Below, piece after piece: positions 24,161-35,944 of a stretch of 64,000 nt of DNA (position 1 is its first letter; the number at the start of each line of letters is the position of its first letter). The notes below the pieces were generated by a model. The model searched no databases, was not told where the DNA came from, and saw nothing but the letters and a program-made list of their open reading frames with translations. The DNA is taken from NCBI RefSeq assembly GCF_010389155.1, contig NC_057761.1, forward strand, positions 20,834,501 to 20,898,500. The letters run 5' to 3'. Source of the DNA: Erigeron canadensis. Lineage: Eukaryota > Streptophyta > Magnoliopsida > Asterales > Asteraceae. The position numbers and the translations under genes are program-made.

Positions 24161-25996
24161 TGTAACGACCAAACTCATTTTTGTAATAACTAAAAAGATA
24201 TAAGAAAAATTTTTTTTTTAAAGATGCGCGTCATTTTTCATCAAACATGAAATATGCTCCACATGTATAAAAAACATGCGCCGCATTTTTTTCATAGTAG
24301 GCTCCCAGATTTCAAATTTCCAAAAATGCGCCGCATAGACCAAGATATGCGCCGCATTTTGATACCTGACAGAAACAAACTCAATTTTAACCACTTAACT
24401 CGACTTGTAACTTTTCCTAACTCAAATCCAAACTTCATAACACATAATCCTGAACCCAAACATTCATTTGACACCATACATACATCAATTACAAACATAG
24501 TCTTGACCAAAAGGATCACCATCATACAAATGGGTCATTTAACCTATTAAATGACCTATTTACCTTAAACATGTCAAAGTGTAAAATCCATTGACTCAAA
24601 ATGCTACTTGACTGCAGAATTTTTATACCAAAAATACACATGTTTACTCAAAATGACATGTACCAAAAGCCAAAGCCATCAAAGGGATTATCTACTAAAT
24701 TTACCTAAGTTGCCAACCTTCAAAGAGTCCAAAACCTTCATGCTTACTTCAAATGATCAACTCTTTGCTCTTGCTACTACCAACTCCTATAAAGTGATCA
24801 AACAACTAAAATATAAGCAACGCTTAGTGAATGCATACACATATGATCATAATCAAGTTGTCAAAACATCAAATATCATTTATAGCCTATCTTTTGATAG
24901 CCATTTCATTCATAACAATCATAAATATAAAATTAACACAAATCATTTTCTACATGGCCATGGATCATGCTAGCATGACTTTACCCACATACTAGTCTTT
25001 ATCATACAAATTGGCTAGTAGGAATTTACCCATATACTAGCTCACATAATCAAAATCACATTATGCTAGTAGGAATTTACCCACCTACTAGTCTTCATAT
25101 TCAACATACATATGGGTCATAGGAATTTACTCACCTATGACCTCTAATAACAAGAATATAATCATAAGCATATACACTCACCTTAAACTTGACTATTTGA
25201 CACTATTAGGCTTAACAAAATGATCTTCACCACCTACACATTATGCAATATATATCTATGAGTTCTACAAAGTCAACTCTTTCACAATCATCTAACTAAA
25301 TTCACAATGAACTCTATCATTATGGTGTTTGGCTACTTAAAACAATTCATCACAACTTTCATAATAATTTTCATAACATAATTCTAGCCAAACGCCCAAA
25401 AACATAAGGTTTATCAATGAGGTTTTATCATAAAAACTTCATTTGCATTAACCCCAAATTTCCCCCTTTTAATTCCATTAGGGTTTATTTCTAAAATCCC
25501 CACAATAACAAAAACCTTAATTCCATTAAACAAGAACCCTAATTTCATAACTCAACAATTAGCGAGGATTCTTACCTCAAAAGAAATATATAACAAACTA
25601 AATCCAATTTCCTTCCTTTTCTTCTTGCTAAATTCGAACCCCCACAAGGCCACCACAATCTCTCAATTAGTTTCTTAGTTCTTCAATTAGATAGAAGAAT
25701 TTAGGGGTGAATTTCATATATTAATTTTGTGTAATAGAAGATTGTAAAATAATTTGGAGAGGTAAGAATTTGAGAGAGAGTTGTTAGTGAAATTATGAAT
25801 CATCAAGTAATGGGGCTGGATACTCCCTCCACATGCAACGTTATTTTTCAATTTTAGTGGGTATTATACCCACTTGCCACTAAAATTCCAACTAAATTAA
25901 CTCATTATCTCAAAAGAAAATACTAGGAAATTAATTTAATGTCAAAACTATGACAAAGGTTAATTTTATATTATCTTAAAATATTGGGGTGTTACA
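24161..25996. mobile_element. Solo LTR, Ty3/gypsy type
   Basis: Opens TGTAACGACC and closes GGGGTGTTACA, the TG...CA ends seen in the gypsy LTRs elsewhere in the window. Flanking pentamers are ATTAT (24156-24160) and GTTAT (25997-26001), identical at four of five positions. It is 1,836 bp with no internal coding. Near 24225-24360 it carries repeated TGCGCCGCA palindromes. Confidence 0.65.
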
Positions 25997-27252
25997 GTTA
26001 TCTCATATTAAGAAGAGTTTGTTAGTTTATTATATGTCTTCGGGGATGTTGTAAAAGGTTGATGGGCTAAAGTACATTATGTTATTAGACATATAAAGAA
26101 CCTTCTATGAATTCTTGAGCATGCAAAAGAGCAAGAAGAATACCTAACATCCATATTGACATATTTATTATTAAGAGAATAAATAACACACATTTGATAA
26201 TTGTTAATATTATTAATATGATAAATATATTGGTATGATGCGTTCTTCATGATGATATATTTTGAAGGAGCAAAACGTCTTTAAAACGTAGTGGAATATG
26301 TATAATTAGTTGAGCTTCATTGTGATTTATTGTATTGAGGTTTTTTTAACATCAAAATATTTTATATAATAATCATTTGTAATCTAAAAAAATTTGTTTA
26401 TTAAAAAAAATGACACCTTTAAATAAAATTTTTTTTTAATTTGTAGTACCTGACTATGTAGCACCGAAACGGGTACGACAAAGGGGTACAGGAACGATAC
26501 GAGAACGGGGAACGACAAAACTGAAAAATTAAGGATACGGGTACGACAATAAAAAAATATACAAATATAAATTATATTAATTTTTATAGAGAAATACGTA
26601 CTTGAGGCTCGAAAGATTATGTATAATTGTATAATACATGCTTGATTAGTGATCACTTATTGAATATTTAGTGTTTAATAATTGGTTTTGGAATAGAAAA
26701 AAATTAATGTTGATCAAATTGTATATGATATTAACCTGTTTGGTTTGGAAATAGGAAAAGTCCATTAAAACCTTGATATTAATTAGAAACCATATGAAAA
26801 CTTCAAAGAAACGTTTCGGTATCTATAGAAAACTCAAGGGAACGTTTCATATGTGTTTCGTACGCGAAAACGTATCCATGGAGTTTCTGAAACAAGTACG
26901 GCTACCTGTTTGGAGTTTCGGTGCATCATATGTACCTGAGAATGATAAGAACAAATTACTTAGAGACGGTTATATAGGCTTAAAATTAATGTCTAAACAT
27001 GCCTAATAAATTTAACCATGATATCTAGATTTTATTATTTCTCTTTTATTGTTTCTAACTTCAATATTATCATGTGTTTTCATGTATAAGTCTACGAATT
27101 TCACTCATATATATGGCAATTCAATGAGATGTGAATTTTTTACTTTACTAGATTATAAGATTATTGGAAAACATAAATATAGATGAAAGATGAAAGAAGC
27201 AAAATATATATTTTTAGTATTCAATATGGACAAATACAAAATATATACTTTA
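25997..27252. other. Intergenic, no gene recognised
   Basis: AT-rich. 26455-26560 is a low-complexity tract of GGTACGACA / GGAACGATACG words, typical of a decayed DNA element. An open frame at about 26773-27006 (77 codons) has no recognisable family. Nothing else can be supported. Confidence 0.4.
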
Positions 27253-27493
27253 TCTATACTATATTATGATAATTATTACTTTCTCTCTCATGAAAGTGTT
27301 AATGCAAAATTACCATTTTACCCTTGATAAATTAATTTACATCATCAATCCCTTATTTCTAAAATATCTCCACTACCCTTTTACATAAATTACATTAAAT
27401 CAATTACTTACACACACCACCACCAACAGTTCGCCACCACCACGACAACCGTCTCCACCAAACCGCCGCCACATCGTGCGGGTACATTGCTAT
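27253..27493 (+). mobile_element. Helitron-like element
   Basis: Starts TCTATACTATATTATG after an A and ends with a CCACC/CCGCC-rich tract, a GC-rich palindromic stretch (CCACATCGTGCGGGT) and CATTGCTAT. The terminal CTAG is altered to CTAT, so the 3' end is degenerate. It shares the start and overall plan with the element at 61737-62063. Confidence 0.45.
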
Positions 27494-28167
27494 ATTGATA
27501 GATATAAATAGATTGAAAGACTAGAAAACCCCTCATCTGTGAGTCACATGGGGATGTTAGCTGAGGTAGAAAGGATAGAATACAAACATTATCTTTTTAT
27601 AAAGGACTTTCAGTGATGTTTTTGCTTTTCAGAGATGAAACATGACTATTTCGGTAAACCACAAGGAAGATTTGTGTCATTTACTCTAATAATAGTTACA
27701 AAAGTGGCTTTTGATTAAATGAGTAACTATGGCAAGGGGATCAATGAGAGTACGTAACTATGTAAAGCTTTGAATAAATTCTTGAGTAAATTACACTTTT
27801 CGTCCCTAAGGTTGGCACGTTTTTCACTTTTGATCCCTAAACTTTAAAAATTACAACTTTGACCCTAAAGTTGGCCAATTTTTTCAATAATCGTCCTTTG
27901 GCCTTACGGCGTTAAAAAAATGGCTGTTAATGTACGGATGTGCTAGACACGTGAGGGTACTAATGTCATTTCACCTTACACCGAGGGACGAAAAGTGAAA
28001 AAATAGCTACTTGAAGGACGAAAAGTGAAAAAATAGCTACTTGAAGGACAAAAAGTGAAAAAATAGTTACTTGAGGGACGAAAAATGAAAATCATACATA
28101 TAAATTTATTCTTTCATTCTTTCTTTTCCGATCATCTTTTCCGATGAAAATTTTCGACGAGACATTT

Positions 28168-30335
28168 TGTAACACCCCGAGCTAGGCTCGAAATGCACTG
28201 AAAGAATGACACAAGATGGAATTACCGTAGAACGAAACTATATGAAATTAAAAGGATTCCGTGAACCCAACAATTTAGTTATAAAGTCACAAAAGCATAA
28301 GGAGCATACAACCATCAAGAGTTTTACAAAAATGATATTAAAAGATGGCTCATGATCCTAAGCGAGTCCCATCAATGGGAAATTAATCACGGATCCATGG
28401 TCATAGTCCAACTTCTAGCAATGCAATCAAGCTCTTGGGTTATCTTGGTTACCTGAAAAGTGTACTAAACAATGTCAACACTAGGTTGGTAAGTTCGTAG
28501 GAAAGAAGGAACAAGAACCCATACCAATGCCATCCATCACATACACAAACATAAAGAACAAGAATTTAGACATCAATTAAGTATCTAACATGACCAATGA
28601 TCTCAAACTTGCACACAATGTCCCTCAATTGTTCTCATGTCATCCATAATTGTCATCAAGTACGTATCGTACCCGTATAATGTCATCAAGCACTAAAAGT
28701 GCCCGTTTGTATTGTCATCAAGCCCCTCATTTGCATTCATTGCACATATATTGATCATCCATGACCATCATTGTCCACACACATAACCAACTCCGTGTGT
28801 ATATATTTCGTATGATACTACTTTTGAAAGGCCTTTGATGGTTATATATAGGGTCACCCGCAGTCTTCCCATCACATCTCCAACCTTTCAAAGGCATTAT
28901 CATCCTCCATATATACCCAACTATCCTAAACAAACTCATCATACATACACAAGTAACCATACAACGAATCACATATCGGCACATCAACAAAACCATCGCA
29001 CAACATGTAAATCACAAATGTCATCATGCACGAAGTACACTTTTTCAGCCCGACTCTTAAAAGAGTAAGGGAAGCTACGAAAACTCATATTGATTGGCAA
29101 AAGGAGTGAATCTCTAGTTAAAGTTGTCCAACAATCGTCAAATGCCCACAACCTAACAATACGTGTCACAATACAAGTCATGGTCAACACTAGTTATACA
29201 ATACCACAACTTCCCCCAAGGTGTTTTAGAAGTGATTCGGGGCATTCAAACGACAAATAAAGGGTTTTGGCTAAACACGGTTCAATGACTTAGCACCAAA
29301 ATTTGAAATGAAAATCAAAGTGTTTAGAAATGTGTTTAATCAATTTTGATGACCTTAGGATGTTAATATAAGACCATTAAACAAGTTTTAGATCATTAAA
29401 AGTCGACCGATAACCGAACGAAAAGTTGGGGAAGGAATAGAAAGACTGTGGCCGCTCGCACGGTCGGCCGTGTGAGCATCTGTATTATGGGAAAACTGCA
29501 GCCACAAGCACTGAGCGTCTATCTGAGTGGCCGTGCTCCTACTGGCAGATTTTTGACTCCAAGATCGACTAAGGAAGCTCCAAAACACATTTTTATGCAT
29601 AAATCACCATATTTTAACATCATTGAACATAACCCATATCATAATCTTGTCCCAAAACATCAAATCCATCATTAAATCCTTACAAATCAACCCAAAACCC
29701 TAATGAAACCCTAATCCATTTTGACTCGATTTGTGACCCGAAAACACTTTGTTATAACTAGAAACAAGTTTATAAGTAAGAAATGATGAATTTGAGATAG
29801 AAAACACTTACCAAAACTTCCACAAGCAACCAAACCCGAATTTGACCTAAATGGAGCTTTTTCTTGCACTTGAAACCTTGAATTTTTTATATGATGCTAG
29901 AATGATGAGGAGGATGATGATTTTGTTATGATTTCTACTTGAACATCATTAAATTTGTGAATTAAATTAGAGAGAGATTGAGAGCTTGAGTGTGTGTGAT
30001 TGTAAGTAAATAAGAATAAGAAAGAGATGGAGAAATGGGTGGGGAAAAAAAGGGATAGGGTTGGGTTAACTTGGGTGGGTCATGGGTTGGGCACAACCCA
30101 TGGGTAGGATCCATTTACATTTTACTAGTTAGCTTGAATGTCATCTAAGTGAAAAATCAATTAGCACCTATTAATGATCTCGACTAGCACATAATTCTCA
30201 ACTTGAACAATAAATTGGCCCATATGAACACATTGCACTCAATTGAACCTTAAATTGCACTAGAACATATATTGATTAACTAATACTTAGTCAAAAATAC
30301 ACATAGTCAAAGAGTCAAGAACCACATTTGTTACA
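28168..30335. mobile_element. Solo LTR (Ty3/gypsy, related to the 46-kb element) nested in the Mutator element
   Basis: Starts TGTAACACCCCGAGCTAGG and ends TTTGTTACA, with a perfect 5-bp duplication, CATTT, at 28163-28167 and 30336-30340. It is 2,168 bp. It shares its start and several blocks with the LTRs at 45994 and 53860 but is clearly a different subfamily. It contains the conserved stem-loop at 28821-28896. Confidence 0.85.
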
Positions 30336-30359
30336 CATTTATTTTCCCTTTACCCCCAA

Positions 30360-30665
30360 GCCTCTCCAATCACCACCACCAAATAACCACCAACAACAGC
30401 CTCGCTACCAGCCACCGCCGTCTATAACCACCACGAGCAACTGCCACCCACAGCCACCGCCGCCTATAATTACCACCAGCCATCGCCACTACAATCAACA
30501 CCAACCACCACCGCCTACAATCACCACCAGCCACCACCGCCTACAATCACCACCAACCACCACCGCTTACAATTACCACCAAACACCGCCATCTACAGTT
30601 ACCTCCAACCACCTCCGTCTACATTCACCACCAACCAACCGTCGCCACCTAGAATCACCACCATC
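30360..30665 (+). repeat. CCACCA-rich minisatellite inside the Mutator element
   Basis: Irregular repeats of about 30-36 bp built on ACCACCAGCCACCACCGCCT. It gives an open frame rich in P, T and H, which I regard as a by-product of the base composition rather than a gene. Confidence 0.6.
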
Positions 30666-31169
30666 CACCGTCTTCCTTTCAATTAAAATCAAAATTTAGA
30701 AAAGAAAAAAAAAAGATGACTGACATGTTTGAACTATAATTTGTTTGATTGGTTGTGTTTTGAATGTCATGAATTTGAGTAAATGATTTTGTTTGTGGTA
30801 TAGATTTGGATTCAAAGTCGGAAAATTCCATCGGTAAAAATGATCGGAAAAGAAAAAATGAAAGAATAAGTTTATTTGTATGATTTTCATTTTTCGTCCC
30901 TCAAGTAGCTATTTTTTCACTTTTCGTCCTTCAAGTAACTATTTTTTCACTTGTCGTCCCTCGGTGTAAGGTGAAATGACGTTAGTGCCCTCACGTGTCT
31001 AGCATGTGCGTACGTTAACTGCTATTTTTTAACGTCGTAAGGCCAAAGGACGATTATTGAAAAAATTGGCCAACTTTAGGGTCAAAATTGTAATTTTTAA
31101 AGTTTAGGGATCAAAAGTGAAAAACGAGCCAACTTTAGGGACGAAAAGTGTAATTTACTCTAAATTCTT

Positions 31170-32532
31170 TTTTATGCTTAAACTTTTTAGTGAAACAGTC
31201 TATAACCAAATTCAATATACAAAAGTTATTTAAAATATATTTAAATTTAAATTGGTAGATATGACAACTACAAAAGAAAATTTCGTGTTCTGACATTGTG
31301 ACATCAACCTCGATCTTGTTGCTTCTCATGTTTCCCTCCCTTTACAATTTACAAAATTACATTACCTATTAGCTACTCCATAGCATAACTTTTTTATTTT
31401 TTCTACTATCGTAAATACCAAATAATTTGTTATTTTTTTTCTAATTCTTATATAAATTGTTAACATCATTTACATCTACATAGAATAAAGAATATAATTA
31501 AAAAGTTGTAACTTAATATTAATCACCTATATATAACTTTTAGTGAGAAAAGTTAAACACCTAACAAAGAATAAAAACAATTTCATTTTTAATTTAGTAA
31601 ATAATATAACACCTACTAAACGATTACCACCTCCAACCTTTTATTTCCTTTGCTTATACAATTTCTTAGTCTCACTAAACTATTAACTACGGTTTATACA
31701 AATTTAGAATGATGCATAAAATGTTACTAATCTAACATTATGCTTAATTGGAATTTAAACTATCTTTTTACAATAAGAAATACACTAATATAATTATTGA
31801 TAATTAAAACATTAGTGAATAAAAAATATTAATTGAAAAATACAAATGTAAGTACATAATAAATAAAAATTACATTAACCAAAAATTACAGCTATAATTC
31901 GTAATCATGATATAATCCAACACGGGCGGTACAAAGTAGACTGGTATTGTATCCAACTATCCATGCAACTTAAGAAAAACCAACAAAATCTCCCTCCATA
32001 AATAGGAGAGAATAGTTCACACTTTATGTGACTATCTTTTTCTCTTGACAAATTATCTTTTTGCATATGTCATAATTTCTTACATATTTTTCACTTAGTT
32101 ATATTCCAATTCATCATGTTTTGATCATAATCATTAGTAAATATATGCCAATAAATTAATTTAAACAAAATTTGAATATATAAGCTTTCACTAATTAAAA
32201 CTTGTAACATTTAGTATGTAAAATAAAGTTATAAAAATGTCAGAAGTTATGATAGAACCTATAACCTCCCACATAGCACAAGTACCACATTACCTCTTAA
32301 ATCACCATGATTTTTGTTTGTTTTTTGGTGAACAAAATAAACTATGTTCCGCTAATACAAGTTTAATTGTTCTCTCCCCTTACCCTTATTAGATTTTCTT
32401 CCAAAAGCAAAATATAATGACCATAAGCAAAATATAATGACCATAGTTTTTAATACCAGTATGTGTCACACCTAACTTTTAGCATCATGTTTCATTTATG
32501 GTCAGTTGTTAATCTTTAAAAAAGTTATATTA
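31170..32532. other. AT-rich intergenic stretch
   Basis: No gene, no element ends and no strong repeats apart from a short direct repeat, AAGCAAAATATAATGACCATA, near 32405-32445. Confidence 0.5.
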
Positions 32533-32547
32533 ATAAACTTTGTTTTC

Positions 32548-32764
32548 CTTGAGCTTTAGCTCAATGGTTGTAAGACCATCACCCTTTGCATGAGGTTTTG
32601 AATTCACGCCTTGGGGAGGACATAAGAATTAAGTCTCTTTTTGAGGGTTTGGCTTGGGTATACCCAAGTTCAAGTCTGAGAGGGCAGGATTTACCCCTAT
32701 TAATCGTTGTGCCTTTGGGCGGATTAGTAGGGAGTTTACAACGAAATTCACCATTAAAAAAATG
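32548..32764 (+). mobile_element. tRNA-derived SINE
   Basis: The head has a polymerase III A-box-like TAGCTCAATGG near 32558 and a B-box-like GGTTTTGAATTC near 32593, in tRNA spacing. The body carries GGATTTACCCC and GGATTAGTAGG, and the tail is A-rich. A 15-bp target duplication with one mismatch (ATAAACTTTGTTTTC / ATAAACTGTGTTTTC) flanks it at 32533-32547 and 32765-32779. Length 217 bp. Family not named. Confidence 0.8.
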
Positions 32765-32779
32765 ATAAACTGTGTTTTC

Positions 32780-34270
32780 AACTTTAATTACATCAGTCTA
32801 AGTATTAGAGCATCAACCAGTTTAATTATTTTTTAAAAAATATATCTAATTAAAATTTTACCATTTTTTATATTAAATTATTTACTATATTATATTGAAT
32901 ATATATAAATATAAATTATATAAAGATTTTTACGATTTATTAAGATTTTGTTTGAATAGTTATTATTTAACAAATTTGACATAAATCATATATTCAATCA
33001 TAATCTCATTATTTCCATCATAATCTCACAGTTTTTGATAGTATATTATTATAACCTACGAATGATACTGTAACTATTAGTTATTTAGTTATGTTCTTAG
33101 TTAGCCCCGTATAACATATAAATTTAATCTAGAATCTATTTGACTATTTGTGCCTATCTTTGTTTCTTGAGAATTCAAGTCACTTTTGACCAACACTATT
33201 TACCAGTGTCAACCATCATTATTCATCTCTCTTTACTGTAGTCTTATCTTCCAATTTCCGATTTACCGCCTATCACCATCTCTGTTTATTTGTGGTAAAA
33301 CTTAATATAGAAACAAACATGATTTCCAATGTTTAATATTTTTACTTTGCAATGTTCGACTTGTACCTAAGATCAACTTTTTAAAGCCACTTTACATCTT
33401 CATTTTCACTTCACTTGAAGAGAACTATCCAACATTCACATCAACTTTACAATGATTTCAAAGAAATCTCTCTCCCACTTTTCCTCTCATACACATAGAG
33501 TTAAATCTAGTATATATTTAGATGCATAAATCTTTAAATAATAAGAAAAGAATTTTACAGTGTAAAAAATGTATAATAAAAGAGATATATATGAATACTA
33601 TTGATTATACATTTGAAACCTGATTACATATAAATTTCAAAAATTGCATAGATAAAAGTCTATAAAAATACAAGGGTGAGAGGAATATATTTAAAACAAA
33701 AACTCAAGAAACACTGCCTCTTAAAGTTTATCTCATCAAAAAATTATGACATCCCTTATTATCTCCAACTATGACCAACGTCGGTGAACAGAAATTTGAG
33801 TTGAATCTTGATCGATCTAGTCGGCTTGACAGATTTGGCCGAATCCTTGACCAAGTTTGCTGAGTTTGACCATGTTTGCCGAGTTTGACCATGTTTGCCT
33901 AAGTCCGACGTGTTGACCGATTTTTTGTCCAAGCCTGGCAACATCTATTCGTCGACCCACCGATCCTTGAGACAATCTCGAAAAATCGACCGAGATGGAT
34001 GATTTTTACAAGTTTGATATCTATTGAAAGATGTTTCAAAGTATATCAAATTAATTATGAAAAGAATGTTGTTCCATGTGTCCAATCAAATAAAATTGAC
34101 GGCTTATTGGCAAAGTATGTGTACCATTGGGTTTCCCACCAAGGTTCAAGTATTTGGAGGCGAGTAGTTTCAAATATTTTTGTACTAGAATTGTTTGTCT
34201 TTAAAGAAAAAAAAAAGTTGCCTCTTCACCAAGTGTTGGTACTACATTTATTCCTCCAGAAAAGGTTAAG
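32780..34270. other. AT-rich intergenic stretch with a short tandem repeat
   Basis: 33836-33905 carries tandem TTTGACCATGTTTGCCGAG units. No gene is recognisable. From about 34000 the sequence may be decayed Copia-related DNA, judging by the block at 34270. Confidence 0.45.
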
Positions 34271-35395
34271 TTTGTCAACGGCTTTTCTAGCTGGTATTCT
34301 GGTAAGTCATTCTATTTATTTTTTTCTTTCTTGGATAGACAACTTTTCTAGTTGGTAAGCCATTCTATATATGTTTTTCTTGCTTGGATAGTCAATGGGC
34401 TATTGTTAAGGGTGAATTTCATATATGACATTAGTGAACTTCAAAATATCATATATGACCAACTAAAGATCTAAATATCAAAAATGCCACTATTAAACAA
34501 GAAATATATCAATAACGCCCACATGATTAAATTTAATCAAAATAATACAATTAAATCCTTTTAAAATATAAAGTACATATTTAATTTACAATTATACCCA
34601 TTTTCTTCTAATCATATCCCTAATTACATAAAATATATGCATATCTATAATTTCTGCTTCCTCATAAACTTCGGTGTTTTCCTTCCCCAAATCTAATTCC
34701 TAATCTCACAACGTGAAAATGTGTGTGAAAAGATGATGGACCTCTCCTCGATTCAAATATATATCTAAAGAAGCAAATATTAAAACTTTATTGATACTAT
34801 AGCTGATCAATTCCAATTTGTATGTATCAATACCTTTTTTTTTTTTGAAATTAAAGCCAAAAGTCAACCTCTGAATCTTCAATGGGTGAGAATAGTCTTG
34901 CCACCAATAGTTTTAGTCTTTTGATAGTATACAAAAGTGAAACAAAAGAACAATAAACTTTGCCTTAACCTCATCCTTTCATCGACAATTTCATTATCTA
35001 AGGATAAAAGAGAATTAGACACAACCAAAATGCCTACCCTGATGTTGTTATATATTTAGGGATCAAAGAAAAGGATATGATTGTAAATTGCAAATATTAT
35101 CTAAAGTTTTAATGGATAATAACGTTTTATTTGGAATAAATTCAATCATTTGCATATTTTTGATATATTAAAAGTTTAACAATAGCATTTTTGATATTTA
35201 GAAATTAAATTAGACATATATGATATTATGAAACTTACTAGTACTAGTGGCATGTATGATATTTTCCCTATTGTTAACGGTTTTGATTACATGATATTTG
35301 TAAAATATTATAAGGTCTCGTTAGACAAGTTTGCTCTAAGGCCTAAAAATGGTTTCTAATTCTATTATTAACAACACTGAGAAGTCTAAAGACGA
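34270..35395 (+). pseudogene. Copia-like remnant interrupted by a Mutator MITE
   Basis: TTTTCTAGCTGGTA..., then GGATAGTCAATGGGCTATTG (34270-34409), resembles 962-1030, just before the protease motif of the Copia remnant there. Removing the MITE joins this to GGTTTTGATTACATGA (35278-35293) and restores similarity to the 1028-1048 region. No catalytic residues survive. Confidence 0.45.
34410..35268. mobile_element. Mutator-type MITE with 9-bp target duplication
   Basis: Imperfect terminal inverted repeats of about 90 bp start GGGTGAATTTCATATATG on the left and the complement of GGGAAAATATCATACATG on the right. A perfect 9-bp duplication, TATTGTTAA, flanks it at 34401-34409 and 35269-35277. 859 bp, non-coding. 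Confidence 0.85.
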
Positions 35396-35411
35396 TACAC
35401 CATACACGTTC

Positions 35412-35415
<4 letters not shown>

Positions 35416-35445
<30 letters not shown>
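35416..35445. repeat. (TA)n microsatellite, insertion site of the 10.4-kb Mutator element
   Basis: Pure TA tract directly left of the element. A similar TA tract follows its right end at 45877-45907, consistent with a 9-bp duplication within TA repeats that cannot be delimited exactly. Confidence 0.7.
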
Positions 35446-35448
<3 letters not shown>

Positions 35449-35944
35449 GTGAGTTATTTTAAGAACCTTAAAAAAAAGAACCCAAGAACCAATCATAGCC
35501 ATCCATTCATCAAGATCAAATTTTAATCAGGAAGGGTATTCTAGTCATTTAACATGTAATTACGAGTATATAACGTGTTAATAAATCGCATTCGTGTTCT
35601 TAAGTGTGTGTAAAAACACACACCTTCCCACCTTCTACTCTCAACAAAATCCCGATCAAAATCTACAAAATTCCGATCAGATCTTCAAATAATCCGATCA
35701 ATCCTACATGAAATCGCGATCAAACCTCCATTAATTCCGATCAGATTCGATTTCAGATCTCAATTTCTAAAAAAAAAAAAAAATTCATAAATTCAATCAA
35801 AAATTCATATTCCGGTTTTTGTGAAAGTGAGATCCAAATTCCGATCAAACTATAACAGTTAAGTAATCATCAATTCGATTATCATCAATTGCAGTAGTTT
35901 TTTTATTTATAACTTTTTTAATATGAAATTTTTTAATTACACAG

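Larger units (their letters stand above)
27784..31160. mobile_element. Non-autonomous Mutator-like element with long terminal inverted repeats
   Basis: Both ends are the same sequence in opposite orientation (GAGTAAATTACACTTTTCGT at the left, its complement at the right), with inverted repeats of roughly 300-350 bp, flanked by a perfect 9-bp duplication, TAAATTCTT, at 27775-27783 and 31161-31169. A 9-bp duplication identifies the Mutator superfamily. The arms contain tandem copies of a GACGAAAAGTGAAAAAATAG unit. Without the nested solo LTR the element is about 1.2 kb. The interior holds a CCACCA-rich minisatellite at 30360-30665. No transposase. A one-ended copy lies at 62269-62628. Confidence 0.85.

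Noticed and set aside
26773..27006. 77-codon open frame
   Set aside because: No recognisable domain and weak context; reported only as unassigned.
30328..30699. 123-codon P/T/H-rich frame
   Set aside because: It is a CCACCA minisatellite within a Mutator element, with no family resemblance.
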